Notes: a model not told the origin generated them from the letters alone. A DNA stretch of 64,000 bases from Ferrithrix thermotolerans DSM 19514 (GCA_945906305.1 CAMDQT010000008.1:1-64000); one strand, 5' to 3'. Shown: positions 1 through 9,370, numbered from the stretch's first letter. Made by a program: numbers and translations.

Positions 1-612
1 CGCTACCACCGTAAAGCGGAGATCGAGCGGCCGGACCGGCCGACCGTCCGCGCCGACGACGGCGAAAGTCACACCGTAGTGATCGGCATAACGGCAGCCC
101 GTGCTCCAGGTCGCCACGCCGTCGAGCACGACCTCGTCGCCCTCGATGCGCCCGTAGACGGCACTGCCGGCTCCGGCTCCCATCGAGACCCATTCGCCGC
201 GAGCCACGATCTGGGTCAAGAAGGACAAGTGGCTGGGTCCAAGCGCTCCGGCGAACAGGTGGAACAGGCACAGGTGATTCCACAGGCACCAGGCCAGGCT
301 CGGGCAGGCGGCGGCGACCGCTTCGAGCTCGCGGCCCATTTGGCCGATCCCGTCCTCGAGACCGCCGAGTTCGCGGGTCGCGGACATACGCATCACGTCG
401 CTGCCCCGTAAGGACTCGATGACCGAGGCGGACACCGTGCGAGTGAGGTCGGACTCTTCGGCTTGCTCGGCTATGGCGGCCAGCAACGGTCCGACGCGCA
501 GCCGGTCGGCCGCGTTGGCCAGGAAAGCGGCGACGGGGTCATCGTCGGATTGGGCCCCGGCGTTGGTGCCAGGGCCGATGTCCGCTGGGGCATTCAGAGT
601 AGGCGTGGTCAC
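1..612 (-). CDS. Acyl-CoA dehydrogenase-like flavoprotein (3' part missing)
   Basis: The reading frame enters from the left edge and ends upstream at a GTG (610-612) that follows an in-frame stop, so about 204 N-terminal residues are present. The run from RVGPLLAAIAEQAEES through the helical segment SLAWCLWNHLCLFH to the middle-domain-like WSTGCRYADHYGVTF resembles acyl-CoA dehydrogenase-fold enzymes, particularly the flavin-dependent monooxygenase branch (HsaA/DszC type). The catalytic C-terminal domain lies outside the window, so dehydrogenase and oxygenase cannot be separated. It is divergent from the SNF2 gene. Confidence 0.65.
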   Translation of the reverse strand, partial: MTTPTLNAPADIGPGTNAGAQSDDDPVAAFLANAADRLRVGPLLAAIAEQAEESDLTRTVSASVIESLRGSDVMRMSATRELGGLEDGIGQMGRELEAVAAACPSLAWCLWNHLCLFHLFAGALGPSHLSFLTQIVARGEWVSMGAGAGSAVYGRIEGDEVVLDGVATWSTGCRYADHYGVTFAVVGADGRPVRPLDLRFTVVA

Positions 613-936
613 AGTTGGTCACGGTACCCGACGTGGGGGGTTGCCGGTTCGTCGGCGCGGAACCCTCGCCGCGGGTGGGTAGCGTGGCACACCGAGCGCC
701 AGCCCAGATGCCCGGTGCAACGAGTTGGCGGTGGGGCGCGGTACACTGCAATTTGCGCATCCCGTTTCGTGCTCCTGCCCTGGGCAGGTGCTGGAACATC
801 CGCCCACCGGGTTGTCGTGCGCAGCGATAGGCAGGCATCGAGCCCGCGACTTGGGACTGGCGCCGAGGTAGGGCCGATCGGCACCCTGTGGTGGGGCCCG
901 CAATGACGGAGACGACGAAAGCAGGACGGACGGTCG
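613..936. other. Divergent intergenic region without a recognised gene
   Basis: These 324 bases separate the divergent flavoprotein and helicase genes. Short overlapping frames occur on both strands, but none has a recognisable protein pattern. A TACACT hexamer at 742-747 could be a -10 element, but I see no convincing -35 partner. Presumably promoters for both genes lie here. I see no hairpin terminator or RNA gene. Confidence 0.5.
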
Positions 937-3900
937 ATGCTCGACACCGGGCAGCTTGAGTCGGCGATCTGGTCGATCGCCGACGGACGGGCCACCGACG
1001 ATGATCTGGTTCGGGTTCATGCCGACGCTGGTCTGACGCTTCGCTTGCTTGATCGTTTCATCACCGAGGCCGAAGAAGACCTAGCGACGGTGTCTCGTCT
1101 GCCGGGCGAGGAGCGCGAGCAGGTACGGGCCGATTTTCTCGAGACCTTGGATGGGCTGCTGTCGGCCGAACAGCTTCTGCGCCCCTCGGCCCCAGGCCCG
1201 AAGCGCAACGCCGGTAGCGAGGGGTCCCCGCCGCTCGAGCCGGTCGACGAATCGCAACTCGCTCCGGCCGAGGTCCAGTTGCAGGCCTCCTGGGCGGCAG
1301 GACAGGTGGTGGTATGGGCCGGGGGACGCGGCGTGTCGCCCGAAACCTCCGACGCACTGCTCCTCCGGCTGGGCGCAGCCGGCGGTCCGCCCGCCGGGGG
1401 CGAGGCGTATCACGGGGTCACGCTCAGCGGAACTGTCCCGGTGGACGCGCTGGCATTCGCGGTGTCTCATGTGCTGGGTTGGCTGGTAGCGGTTGGAGGT
1501 GGCCACGGGGGGCAGGAACTCGGGGCGTCGGTGCGGTGGCTGGGACGGGTGGCGGTCGAAGGTGTCCGTCTCACCGCGGCCGGCGCGGTGGTGCCTTCGC
1601 TCCACGTCCGACGGCGGAGCGAGGGTCGCCACACCGACGCGGCCGTAGGTTGGCAACCGGCCCTACTCGACCAGGCACTGCTCGATGGCTTGGCTGCGGC
1701 CATGCCCGCCACTGTGGCTATCGCCGACAGCGCCGGCGGCGGTGCGAACGGCGCTAACGGCGCTACGAGCCATGGCCACCCAGGCCTGTCGAACGCCCGA
1801 TCAATCGTGCTCGCCGTGATCGCGGCGGTGGTCGATGCCATCGTCGGCGAAAGCATCGAACGAATGGAGTTCCCGGCGGCCCCGCCGACGGCGAACGTAC
1901 CGACCGATCTCGATGACACCGTGATCGCCCGGATGGACGGAACGCCGTTCAAGGCGCCGACCCGGCTGGTGTCCGACCTGGCCAAAAAGCTCGACCAGTG
2001 GTCGCGGCCGGTCACCACGAGCCAACGGGCGAGCATCATCATCGAGTTGTCTGCTCCCGATTCGGGCGGGGTGTGGATGATCTCGGTGTTCGCGCGGGGC
2101 GAGAAGGATGCGCTGCTGACCATCGACGACGCCCTTCGTCAAGAGAGCGCCCGCGACGTCGGCCGCGGCGGGGTGACGGCTGAATGGGCTCGCCTCGGAC
2201 GGCTGTTCCCGAGCCTGGGCCGCGCCGCCGCATCGCGGCAGGGGAAGGTGGCGTTGAGCCAGCCCGAGGCCTGGGCGTTCATGACCACCCTGGGTCCGGT
2301 GCTGGCGTCGGTGGGATTCGACGTGCGGGTACCCGCGCTGTCCCGGCGCAAGTTGAAGCCTGCTCTGCGCCTGTTCACCGAGACCGCCCCCGGTTCGGTG
2401 GTCGGGGTGAACCAACTGAGCAACGTCGCGTGGTCGGTGCTGTTCGACGATGTGGAGTTGACCGCCGCCGATGTGGCCCGCCTGGCCCGCCTGGCCCGTC
2501 CATTGGTGCAGTCGCGCGGCAAGTGGATCGAGCTTGACCGCGTCGACCTCGAGGAGGCGGCGGCAGCGCTGGCCGAGCGAGAATCGGTCACCCAGCTCAC
2601 CGGGGCTGAAATCCTCCGCGAGAGCATGGGCCTCGGGGGCGGCGGCCTCGCCGGTGGCGTCGTGGTCCAGGGCAACAGTTGGGCCAACGACATTGTGCGC
2701 AAGGCCGGAGAGGCGTCTCTGGCACTAGACGCCAAGCCCCCAGGCTTCTTCGGCGAACTCCGTACCTACCAAGCCGAGGCGTTGGCCTGGCTGGGGTTCC
2801 TCGACGCCGCTGAGCTTGGGGGCTGTCTGGCCCTGGACATGGGCCTGGGCAAGACCCCGACCGTGCTCGCACACATGGCGCGTTGCGCCGGGTCGGGCCC
2901 GGTGCTCGTCGTCGCCCCGGCCGCCGTGGTCGGCAACTGGGCGGCAGAGGCGGCCCGTTTCGCGACCGGGCTGCGCGTTGTTGTCCATCACGGTGCCTCG
3001 CGGGCTTCGGCCGCGGAGTTGCAACGTGAAATCGCCGGCGCTGACGTGGTGATCACGACCTACGCCACCGCGGTGCGCGATGTCGAGGCCTTGGCCGCCA
3101 CCTCGTGGGCCAGGGTGGTGCTCGACGAGGCGCAGGCCATCAAGAACCCGGCCAATGAGACCTCCCAGCAACTGCGGCGCATCCCTTCCCGGAGCCGCAT
3201 CGCCCTTACCGGGACTCCGGTCGAGAATGGTTTGGGTGACCTGTGGGCCATTCTCGATTTCACCAACCCGGGCCTGGTGGGCACCCGAGCGGCCTTTCTC
3301 AGCCAGATGGCTGGCGACGGCGAAGCGGCGTTGCGGACCCTCAACGGCATCCTGCTGTTCCGCCGCACCAAGGCCGAACCCGAGGTCGCGGCGGAACTAC
3401 CGGACAAGATCGACGAACTCGACCACTGCACCATGACCCCCGAGCAGATCGGGCTCTACCAAGCGGTCCTTGATCAGCTGGTGCGCAACATGGCCGACGG
3501 CGACGTCGAGGCCGAGGCGAAGAAGGGCGCGGTGCTCGCCGCGATCACGGCGCTGAAGCAGATTTGCAACCACCCCGCCGCTTACCGCGACGACGGGCAG
3601 CCGTTGGCCGCACGTTCGGGCAAGCTTGCCCGGCTGGAGGAGATCGTCGAGTCGGTCTTCGCCGCGGGGGAGCGGATCTTGGTCTTCACGCACTTTGCGT
3701 CCTGGGGCCGTCGTCTCGCGGCGCACCTCACTGAGGTCACCGGCCAACCGGTGGCCTGTTATGACGGCAGTCTGGCCCGAACCGTGCGCGACCAGATGGT
3801 GAGCAGCTTCCAGGCCATCGAGGGTCCGGGGGCGATGGTGCTGTCGCTCAAAGCCGGGGGCACCGGTCTGAACCTGACCGCCGCGAACCATGTGGTGCTC

Positions 3901-4164
3901 TACGACCGCTGGTGGAACCCTGCGGTTGAGGACCAGGCCCGAGATCGCGCCTGGCGAATAGGCCAGGGGCGCACGGTGATCTCCCATCGCCTGGTCTGCC
4001 CTGGCACCATCGACGAGCGGGTCGAGGAGGTGGTGGAGGGCAAGCGACATATCGCTGATGTCGTGCTTCCACGATCGAGTTCACTGGCGGATCTCAACAC
4101 TGGCCAACTGCGTCTGGCCTTGGGTCTTCGGCCGGACGAACTGCTCACCGGGGACGAACGATGA
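937..4164 (+). CDS. SNF2/Rad54-family DEAD-box-like ATPase
   Basis: This 1075-residue protein is a Swi2/Snf2-type double-stranded DNA translocase. The N-terminal ~560 residues fit the SNF2-associated region of bacterial HepA/RapA-like proteins and include an Ala/Gly-rich stretch near residue 270. The ATPase core has Walker A DMGLGKT (lysine 639), a DEAQ box (730-733) and LTGTPVENGLGDLW. The C-terminal RecA lobe has LKAGGTGLNLTAANHVVLYD and the RAWRIGQ arginine-finger motif near 1003-1009. The length is typical of bacterial SNF2 proteins. Family members remodel protein-DNA or polymerase complexes; the exact target cannot be read from sequence. A short gene overlaps its stop codon. Confidence 0.92.
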   Translation: MLDTGQLESAIWSIADGRATDDDLVRVHADAGLTLRLLDRFITEAEEDLATVSRLPGEEREQVRADFLETLDGLLSAEQLLRPSAPGPKRNAGSEGSPPLEPVDESQLAPAEVQLQASWAAGQVVVWAGGRGVSPETSDALLLRLGAAGGPPAGGEAYHGVTLSGTVPVDALAFAVSHVLGWLVAVGGGHGGQELGASVRWLGRVAVEGVRLTAAGAVVPSLHVRRRSEGRHTDAAVGWQPALLDQALLDGLAAAMPATVAIADSAGGGANGANGATSHGHPGLSNARSIVLAVIAAVVDAIVGESIERMEFPAAPPTANVPTDLDDTVIARMDGTPFKAPTRLVSDLAKKLDQWSRPVTTSQRASIIIELSAPDSGGVWMISVFARGEKDALLTIDDALRQESARDVGRGGVTAEWARLGRLFPSLGRAAASRQGKVALSQPEAWAFMTTLGPVLASVGFDVRVPALSRRKLKPALRLFTETAPGSVVGVNQLSNVAWSVLFDDVELTAADVARLARLARPLVQSRGKWIELDRVDLEEAAAALAERESVTQLTGAEILRESMGLGGGGLAGGVVVQGNSWANDIVRKAGEASLALDAKPPGFFGELRTYQAEALAWLGFLDAAELGGCLALDMGLGKTPTVLAHMARCAGSGPVLVVAPAAVVGNWAAEAARFATGLRVVVHHGASRASAAELQREIAGADVVITTYATAVRDVEALAATSWARVVLDEAQAIKNPANETSQQLRRIPSRSRIALTGTPVENGLGDLWAILDFTNPGLVGTRAAFLSQMAGDGEAALRTLNGILLFRRTKAEPEVAAELPDKIDELDHCTMTPEQIGLYQAVLDQLVRNMADGDVEAEAKKGAVLAAITALKQICNHPAAYRDDGQPLAARSGKLARLEEIVESVFAAGERILVFTHFASWGRRLAAHLTEVTGQPVACYDGSLARTVRDQMVSSFQAIEGPGAMVLSLKAGGTGLNLTAANHVVLYDRWWNPAVEDQARDRAWRIGQGRTVISHRLVCPGTIDERVEEVVEGKRHIADVVLPRSSSLADLNTGQLRLALGLRPDELLTGDER

Positions 4165-4451
4165 ATCAGCGCAAAGCCTCCCGGTCCAACCCGCGTCGCC
4201 GGGGGCCAAAGCGCCCCCAGCCGGGCGTCGCGGATAGCTGGCTTCTGCCCGTGGCGGAGTTGCCCGCGGTCGAGCCGATCGTGATGCCGGGCGATGTCGG
4301 CGCGATGTTGCGTTCGCTGGGCGACCCGCCGATGCGCAATGGGGTGGCGGCCGCGGGGTACTTCACCACCGTTGTGGAGCGCGCCGCTGGGGTTGCCTTG
4401 GCGCTCGCGTTCAGTGCCGACCTGGTTGCTCCGGCGGATGCTGATGGCTGA
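4161..4451 (+). CDS. Small hypothetical protein coupled to the SNF2 gene
   Basis: This 96-residue product starts with an ATG overlapping the SNF2 stop (ATGA, 4161-4164), which implies translational coupling. The N-terminus is strongly basic (MNQRKASRSNPRRRGPKRP), then comes a hydrophobic/acidic body with GDVGAMLRSLGDPP and an alanine-rich helix. I recognise no family. In other actinobacteria a SWIM zinc-finger gene often follows this SNF2 gene, but no zinc ligands are visible here. The overlap and codon use support a real gene. It may act with the helicase. Confidence 0.6.
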   Translation: MNQRKASRSNPRRRGPKRPQPGVADSWLLPVAELPAVEPIVMPGDVGAMLRSLGDPPMRNGVAAAGYFTTVVERAAGVALALAFSADLVAPADADG

Positions 4452-4486
4452 GCCGTCCGGCACGCGGGGTCGCGGCTGGCGTCGGC

Positions 4487-5398
4487 TCAGCGGGCCTCGG
4501 CGATGAGCAGCGCCCGGGTGCGGGCCCGAGCACGCGGGTCCTCGTCGAACTCGACTGCGGCGAAATCAGTGGCCCCGGCGTCGCGGAAACGGGCGAGCGT
4601 GCGAGCCACCGTGGCCTCATCGCCCACCACCGCGGCGTCAGCCGGGCTGTCCCAGCCTTCTCGGTCCAACATCGCCCGGTAGGAGGGCAGCCCGCCGTAG
4701 CGGGCGAACACGTTGGCGGCGCGGGTTCGGGCCGACTCGATGTCTTCGGTGACCAGAACTGGCGCCGCCACGATGACTCTGGGTCGAGGTCGGCCGGCGG
4801 ATTCCGCGGCCGCGTTGATCTGGGGCACGGTGTGATCGCCGATGGTGACTGGGCCGGTCATCCAGGTGAAGGTGCCCGCGGTCATCCGTCCCGCCAGGGC
4901 CAACATTCTCGGGCCCAGGGCGGCGACCACTACCGGTACGGGCATGGGGTCAGGGTGCGTCAGGCGATGGTGGGAGGTGTAATCGCTTCCGGAGAAGTGG
5001 ACGGCTTCGCCCGCCAGCAAACCGGTGAGTACCGTGAGGTACTCTTCGGTATGGCGGATGGGGGCAGCGAAGGAGAGTCCGAACGCCCCTTCGATGAGCG
5101 GCTTGTGCGAAGGCCCGACACCCAGCACAAAGCGGCCGCCCGTGGCCACCGCAACACTCACCGCGGCGGGGGCCATGTCGGCGGGATGGCGGGGGTAGGT
5201 GCGCATCACCGCCGTGCCCAGTTCGATGCGCGAGGTGCGCTCACCGGCGAGGGCCAGGGCGATCATCGGGTCGTGGGCTGAGATCCACGGTAGCCAGAAG
5301 CTGTGAAACCCCTCCGTCTCCGCGGCGACCGCCTCGTCCACGAGGCGGGCCAAAGTGGTTGGCCCGGTGACATCGCCCGCGAAGATCCCGATATGCAT
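4487..5398 (-). CDS. LLM-class F420-dependent oxidoreductase (TIGR03564-like)
   Basis: The 303-residue product has the luciferase-like monooxygenase barrel. Its N-terminus MHIGIFAGDVTGPTTLARLV, the strand RIELGTAVMRTYPRHPADMA and the GRFVLGVGPSHKPLIEGAFG segment match the actinobacterial F420-dependent TIGR03564 type. Such proteins usually transfer hydride to or from F420 on unknown small substrates. AGGGAG lies about nine bases upstream of the ATG. It is divergent from the RidA gene across a repeat-containing promoter region. Substrate is unknown. Use of F420 rather than FMN is inferred from the family. Confidence 0.85.
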   Translation of the reverse strand: MHIGIFAGDVTGPTTLARLVDEAVAAETEGFHSFWLPWISAHDPMIALALAGERTSRIELGTAVMRTYPRHPADMAPAAVSVAVATGGRFVLGVGPSHKPLIEGAFGLSFAAPIRHTEEYLTVLTGLLAGEAVHFSGSDYTSHHRLTHPDPMPVPVVVAALGPRMLALAGRMTAGTFTWMTGPVTIGDHTVPQINAAAESAGRPRPRVIVAAPVLVTEDIESARTRAANVFARYGGLPSYRAMLDREGWDSPADAAVVGDEATVARTLARFRDAGATDFAAVEFDEDPRARARTRALLIAEAR

Positions 5399-5419
5399 GG
5401 TGTGGCTCTCCCTGAAAGA

Positions 5420-5466
5420 TCCGGAGTGTGACTGTCTGGAGTCTGAGTGATCTGGAGTCTGAATGG
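5420..5466. repeat. Three tandem ~16-bp iterons in a divergent promoter
   Basis: Two near-identical 16-bp units, TCTGGAGTCTGAGTGA (5435-5450) and TCTGGAGTCTGAATGG (5451-5466), are preceded by a weaker 15-bp copy TCCGGAGTGTGACTG (5420-5434). The array lies between the divergent LLM and RidA genes. Direct repeats at such a spacing often bind a regulator in tandem on one helix face. No regulator gene is adjacent. Confidence 0.55.
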
Positions 5467-5509
5467 CAAGAGAATCGCCTCGGTCTCGTCGACCGTGCTA
5501 GAAGGCGCC

Positions 5510-5860
5510 ATGACCATCGAGCGCATCCAGCCTGGGCCCATCATGAGTGCCGCCGTCGTGCACGGTGACACCGTCTATTTGGCCGGGCTCATCGCCGCCG
5601 ACCTCGACGTCGGCACCAAGGCCCAGACCGAGCAGATCTTGGCCAAGATCGACGAATTGCTCGCCGCCGCTGGCTCGGACAAGTCCAAGCTGGTCAAAGC
5701 GAACATCTGGCTGACCGACATCGGCGAGTGGAGCCTGATGAACGAGGCCTGGTCGGCATGGATCGTGCCCGGCGCCACCCCGGCCCGTGCGACTGTGGAG
5801 GCTCGCCTCGCCGCCGCCAAGGCGCGGGTGGAGATCATGGTCGAGGCCGCCCGCGACTGA
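5510..5860 (+). CDS. RidA family protein (reactive intermediate/imine deaminase-like)
   Basis: This 116-residue protein has the YjgF/YER057c/UK114 fold signature: VHGDTVYLAGLIAADLDVG at the N-terminus, QTEQILAKIDELLAAAGSDKSKLVKANIWLTDI in the middle and PGATPARATVEARLA near the end. The terminal segment holds the arginine that binds carboxylates in RidA enzymes. RidA proteins hydrolyse enamine/imine intermediates from PLP enzymes, though many homologues have other or unknown roles. The frame is open from 5447, but the ATG at 5510 gives normal family length and follows GAAGG, so I chose it. Confidence 0.85.
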   Translation: MTIERIQPGPIMSAAVVHGDTVYLAGLIAADLDVGTKAQTEQILAKIDELLAAAGSDKSKLVKANIWLTDIGEWSLMNEAWSAWIVPGATPARATVEARLAAAKARVEIMVEAARD

Positions 5861-5921
5861 GCCGGACTGCTCTGGGCGCCGCACAGGCCGCGATGTTTCG
5901 TCGCCACCCGTACGGCGCCGT

Positions 5922-7523
5922 TCAGGGACGGACCGCTCGTTTCGGTCGCTGGGCCAGCTTGGCTAACGCCGGTTGGGCAAGTTTCACGAACGTGCAGGCC
6001 AGTCGCCGGGTGTCGCGAGGGTCGATCAGGTCGGTGACATCACCTTGGTGGGCGGCCTTGAACGGCGAGCGGAGCCGCAAGAGCCGCTGTTCGATCATCT
6101 CCCGATGGGCCTCGGGGTCCTCGGCCGCGTCGATCTCGCGCCGGTAGGCCGCGGCCACGCCGCCCTCGATGGGAATGCCACCCCACTCGCCCGCAGGCCA
6201 GCCGAAGCGAAGGTTCAGCCCATTGGGCTGGCCGAGGCTGTTGGGGGCGTCCGCCGCCACGCCGTAGCTCTTGCGGACGTTGAACTCCACCTTGGGTACC
6301 TTGGCCTCCGCGCTGGCGATGAGCGCCCGTACCCCCCGGCGCATGGTGGCCTTGCGTTCCGCGGCCGAGCCCAACATGAAACCCGGCATGTCGAGGAAAA
6401 TCACCATGGGCAGGTTGAAGGCGTCGCACAGGTCCACGAAATGGGTGTACTTGTCCGACACGTTGCCATCCATGGCGCCCGCAAGCTTCATGGGATCGCT
6501 GCCGAGAATGCCGACGCTGTAGCCGTCGAGGCGGGCGAAACCGGTGATGACGGCACCGGCATAATGGCGACGCATCTCGAAGAATTCGCCGTTGTCCACG
6601 ACATGGCGAATCAGCGCCCGGGCGTCGTAACCCCGACGGCGGTTCGTCGGGATGAGGTTCAGTAACTCCTCGGGGCGGCGATCGGGCGGATCGCCGGTCT
6701 CCACCCGGGGTGCCACATCGGCGGTGGTGTTGGGCAAGTAGGACAGGAACTGACGAATCTGCTCGAACGCCTCCTCTTCGGTGTCTGCCTCGTTGTCGAC
6801 CTGGCCCGATTCGTGTACGTGCATCTGCGAGCCGCCGAGGGCCTCTTTGTCCAGGGTTTCGCCGATGGCTCGACGAACGACCGGAGGCCCGGATGGGAAA
6901 ATTTGTGAATTGCCCTTCACCATCACCGTGAAATGTGACATCAAGGCGATTCCGGCCGGCCATCCAGCCACGGAGCCCAAGATGGCCGAAGCGATGGGCA
7001 CGGTGGCGAGCAGTTGGCACATCTGCCACCACATGTCACCCGAGGGCAGACCCATATGGCCCGACGCTTCGTCGGCCTTCGAGCTGTGACCCACTCCTTC
7101 GACGAGATGCACGAGCGGGATGCCATACTGCAGCGCCAGGGGATGGATGAAGTCGTGCGGTCGCTTGTGCACGTCATGGGGCGAGCCGCCGGAGATGGTG
7201 AAGTCATCGCCGCCGACGGCTACGGGCCGACCGTCAATCTCGCCGAGACCGTGCACGTACGCCCCGGGCGTGAACGCCCGCAAGTTGCCGTCCGAGTCGT
7301 ACTCGGCGGCACCGACGAGCGGGCCTGCCTCGACAAAGCTGCCGGCATCGACAAGCTTGGCGATGCGCTCGCGCACGGTGTCTCGGCCCCCGGCGTGTTG
7401 GCGGTCGACGCGCTCCTGGCCGCCCATCTCCGCCGCTAGCGCACGGATGTAGCCGATGTCCTCGATAGCGGCTTCCCAAGGCTGGCCCGGCTTCCAGCTC
7501 TCACGGTTCGGGTCGATGGGCAC
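5922..7523 (-). CDS. Acyl-CoA carboxylase beta subunit (carboxyltransferase)
   Basis: The 533-residue product has the two crotonase-like halves of propionyl-/methylcrotonyl-CoA carboxylase beta chains. The N-terminal half carries RVDRQHAGGRDTVRERI and VGGDDFTISGGS. The C-terminal half has IVFLDMPGFMLGSAAE, the oxyanion-forming region before RRGVRALIASAEAKVP. It would transfer CO2 from carboxybiotin to an acyl-CoA. No biotin-carrying alpha subunit is in the window, so it must be supplied elsewhere. It starts with GTG two bases after the CaiB stop, with GGAGG upstream, and is the last gene of the operon that begins at 12498. Confidence 0.9.
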   Translation of the reverse strand: MPIDPNRESWKPGQPWEAAIEDIGYIRALAAEMGGQERVDRQHAGGRDTVRERIAKLVDAGSFVEAGPLVGAAEYDSDGNLRAFTPGAYVHGLGEIDGRPVAVGGDDFTISGGSPHDVHKRPHDFIHPLALQYGIPLVHLVEGVGHSSKADEASGHMGLPSGDMWWQMCQLLATVPIASAILGSVAGWPAGIALMSHFTVMVKGNSQIFPSGPPVVRRAIGETLDKEALGGSQMHVHESGQVDNEADTEEEAFEQIRQFLSYLPNTTADVAPRVETGDPPDRRPEELLNLIPTNRRRGYDARALIRHVVDNGEFFEMRRHYAGAVITGFARLDGYSVGILGSDPMKLAGAMDGNVSDKYTHFVDLCDAFNLPMVIFLDMPGFMLGSAAERKATMRRGVRALIASAEAKVPKVEFNVRKSYGVAADAPNSLGQPNGLNLRFGWPAGEWGGIPIEGGVAAAYRREIDAAEDPEAHREMIEQRLLRLRSPFKAAHQGDVTDLIDPRDTRRLACTFVKLAQPALAKLAQRPKRAVRP

Positions 7524-7525
7524 GG

Positions 7526-8713
7526 TCAGTCCCTTTCCTCCTGCTGTGCGGCGTCTTCGGCCAACAGCGCTCCGGCGTCGACGAGGGCGTCGACGTCGCC
7601 CGCCGCCATGCCCAGCCAGTCATCGAGGGCGTCGTAATTGTTTTCACCGCGGTACGCCGCCGGTCCACGTACCCCAGCTTCGGCGGCGGAGAACTTGTAG
7701 GGCGTGTTGGTGACCTGACGGCGTCCGCCGTCGCGGTCATCGACTTCGGTGAGGATCTGGCGCGCCTGGATCGAGCCTTGCTTCGCCAAAACCTCGCGGT
7801 GGTCGAACACGTCGCCCCACGCCAGGTTGACCTCGTTGAGCTTCGCCACCAACGAAGCCCGGTCAGGGAAGGATTTGAAGTACTGCTCGATGGCCTCACG
7901 GCGCAGTCGGATCTTGGTGGGCAGGTCGGCACCTTCTGGAGTGGGGTCCACCAGGCCGGCCCGAGTGTTGAGCACTCGCCAGTACCACTTCTCGTCCCCG
8001 GCCACCATGATCGGGCCGCCGGTGGCATCGAAGACGATGCCACCCCCGGTGCCGATCCTCGCCCCGTCGATGGCGAAGTGCACGTAGTCGTCGGTGAACA
8101 TCAGCGCGTTGATCATGGCCATGTCGACGTGTTGACCTATCCCGGTGCGCTGGGCGTGGTGCAGCGCGGCGAGCAGGCCGATCAAGCCGTGCATGCCGGT
8201 AGAGGTGTCGGCCACGGACAGGGCAAGGTCCACCGGCCGATCGGCCCCGGTCACCTGCTGCTGGCGCTGCAGCAGGCCCATCTCGGCATGGATGATGGGG
8301 GCGTAGCTGGCCCGCTCGCGCTCCGGGCCCTCTTGGCCAAAGCCAGAGATGGACATCATGACCAGCTTGGGGTTGACGGCGCGTAGGTCATCCCAGCCCA
8401 GCCCGAAGCTGGCCATGACGCCGGGCCGGTAGTTCTCGGTGACGACATCGGCCTCCGCCGCGAGCCGCAGGGCCAACGCCTGGGCCTCGGGCTTGGCCAG
8501 ATCGAGACAGATCGAGCGCTTGCCCACGTTTTGTTGGGTGTACAGGCCCGAGATGCCGGCCGTCTTGCGGCCGATGGTGCGGGTCATGTCGCCCTCGGGC
8601 GGCTCGACCTTGACGACGTCGGCACCGAGATCGGACAGGATGCGCGTGGCGAAGGGGCCGGCGAGCACCCGGGTGAAGTCGAGGACCTTGATCCCCTCGA
8701 GCGGATAGGCCAT
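7526..8713 (-). CDS. CaiB/BaiF-family CoA-transferase
   Basis: The protein of 395 residues is a class III CoA-transferase. It starts MAYPLEGIKVLDFTRVLAGP and continues with ILSDLGADVVKVEPPEGDMTR, including the usual nucleotide-binding lysine region. GKRSICLDLAKPEA and a central DVVTENYRPGVMASFGLGWDDL follow. The family aspartate lies in SVADTSTGMHGLIGLL. The frame is open further upstream, but the ATG at 8713 is preceded by GGGGAG and gives normal length. It would move CoA between carboxylates, activating the substrate degraded by this operon. The substrate is unknown. Confidence 0.9.
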   Translation of the reverse strand: MAYPLEGIKVLDFTRVLAGPFATRILSDLGADVVKVEPPEGDMTRTIGRKTAGISGLYTQQNVGKRSICLDLAKPEAQALALRLAAEADVVTENYRPGVMASFGLGWDDLRAVNPKLVMMSISGFGQEGPERERASYAPIIHAEMGLLQRQQQVTGADRPVDLALSVADTSTGMHGLIGLLAALHHAQRTGIGQHVDMAMINALMFTDDYVHFAIDGARIGTGGGIVFDATGGPIMVAGDEKWYWRVLNTRAGLVDPTPEGADLPTKIRLRREAIEQYFKSFPDRASLVAKLNEVNLAWGDVFDHREVLAKQGSIQARQILTEVDDRDGGRRQVTNTPYKFSAAEAGVRGPAAYRGENNYDALDDWLGMAAGDVDALVDAGALLAEDAAQQEERD

Positions 8714-8715
8714 GC

Positions 8716-9285
8716 TCAGCTCCCCGAGCCAGGGGCGACCGGCCAGCCGGGAACGCCTTCGTCGAGTTGTACGCCCGCCGAGTTGAGCAAGCCGCTGACC
8801 ACCCGATAGCAACCGGCGGCCATGAGCAGGTGGATCATCGCCGGGGTGTCGAAGTGCTTGGTCGCTTCGTTCCAGGTGGCGTCGCTGACACAGTCGTCGC
8901 TGTAGAGGTCGTCCACCATCTGTAACAAAGCCCGCTCCGACGGGGCCCAACCGTGCTGGCTGAGGGGCCGGGTGACGAAGTAGATCTCCTCGTCGCTGAG
9001 CCCGGCGTGGCGGCCGAAAAGGGTGTGCTGGCCGAACTCGTAGATGGCTTGGCAGTTCCAGCCCATGCGTAGCACGGCGAGTTCGATGTTGCGGCGACTG
9101 ACGCCAGCGTCGAAGAGCACCGCCTGGGCGAAGGTGCCGAAGGCCCGGTTGAGGTTTTTGTTGTGGGCCATCGTGCCCACGACGTTGACCGCGTTGACCG
9201 GCGAGTTTTTCTGTGACTCGCGGATCCTGTCGAGTAGGTCCGCTCGCGGTTGGATCCGCGGCGCGGACGGTCGGGCTCCATGCAT
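8716..9285 (-). CDS. Carboxymuconolactone decarboxylase (AhpD-fold) family protein
   Basis: The 189-residue protein has the all-helical CMD/AhpD fold. Typical segments are GTMAHNKNLNRAFGTFAQAVLF, RRNIELAVLRMGWNCQAIYE and HTLFGRHAGLSDEEI. The usual peroxidase CxxC is not present: the helix reads WNCQAIYEFGQH, with one cysteine and a downstream histidine. This favours a hydrolase or decarboxylase-like role over AhpD peroxidase activity. I chose the ATG at 9285 because AAGGGGGAAG precedes it. The longer open frame upstream gives low-complexity translation. It lies between the SDR and CaiB genes of the same operon. Confidence 0.8.
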   Translation of the reverse strand: MHGARPSAPRIQPRADLLDRIRESQKNSPVNAVNVVGTMAHNKNLNRAFGTFAQAVLFDAGVSRRNIELAVLRMGWNCQAIYEFGQHTLFGRHAGLSDEEIYFVTRPLSQHGWAPSERALLQMVDDLYSDDCVSDATWNEATKHFDTPAMIHLLMAAGCYRVVSGLLNSAGVQLDEGVPGWPVAPGSGS

Positions 9286-9370
9286 GGTGCTTCCCCCTTG
9301 GTAGATCGAGCCGGACCTTAGCCGTCCGCTGTCGGCGTAGACCTCGGTGTGCGCCGACACGCTCCTCGGA

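Noticed and set aside
1467-2123. Long minus-strand open frames within the SNF2 gene
   Set aside because: They are antisense to a clearly conserved helicase, and their translations are Ser/Arg/Pro-rich shadows of GC-rich codons.
8714-8950. N-terminal extension of the CaiB gene
   Set aside because: The extra ~79 residues are Arg-rich and overlap the CMD-type gene. The ATG at 8713 has a good ribosome-binding site.
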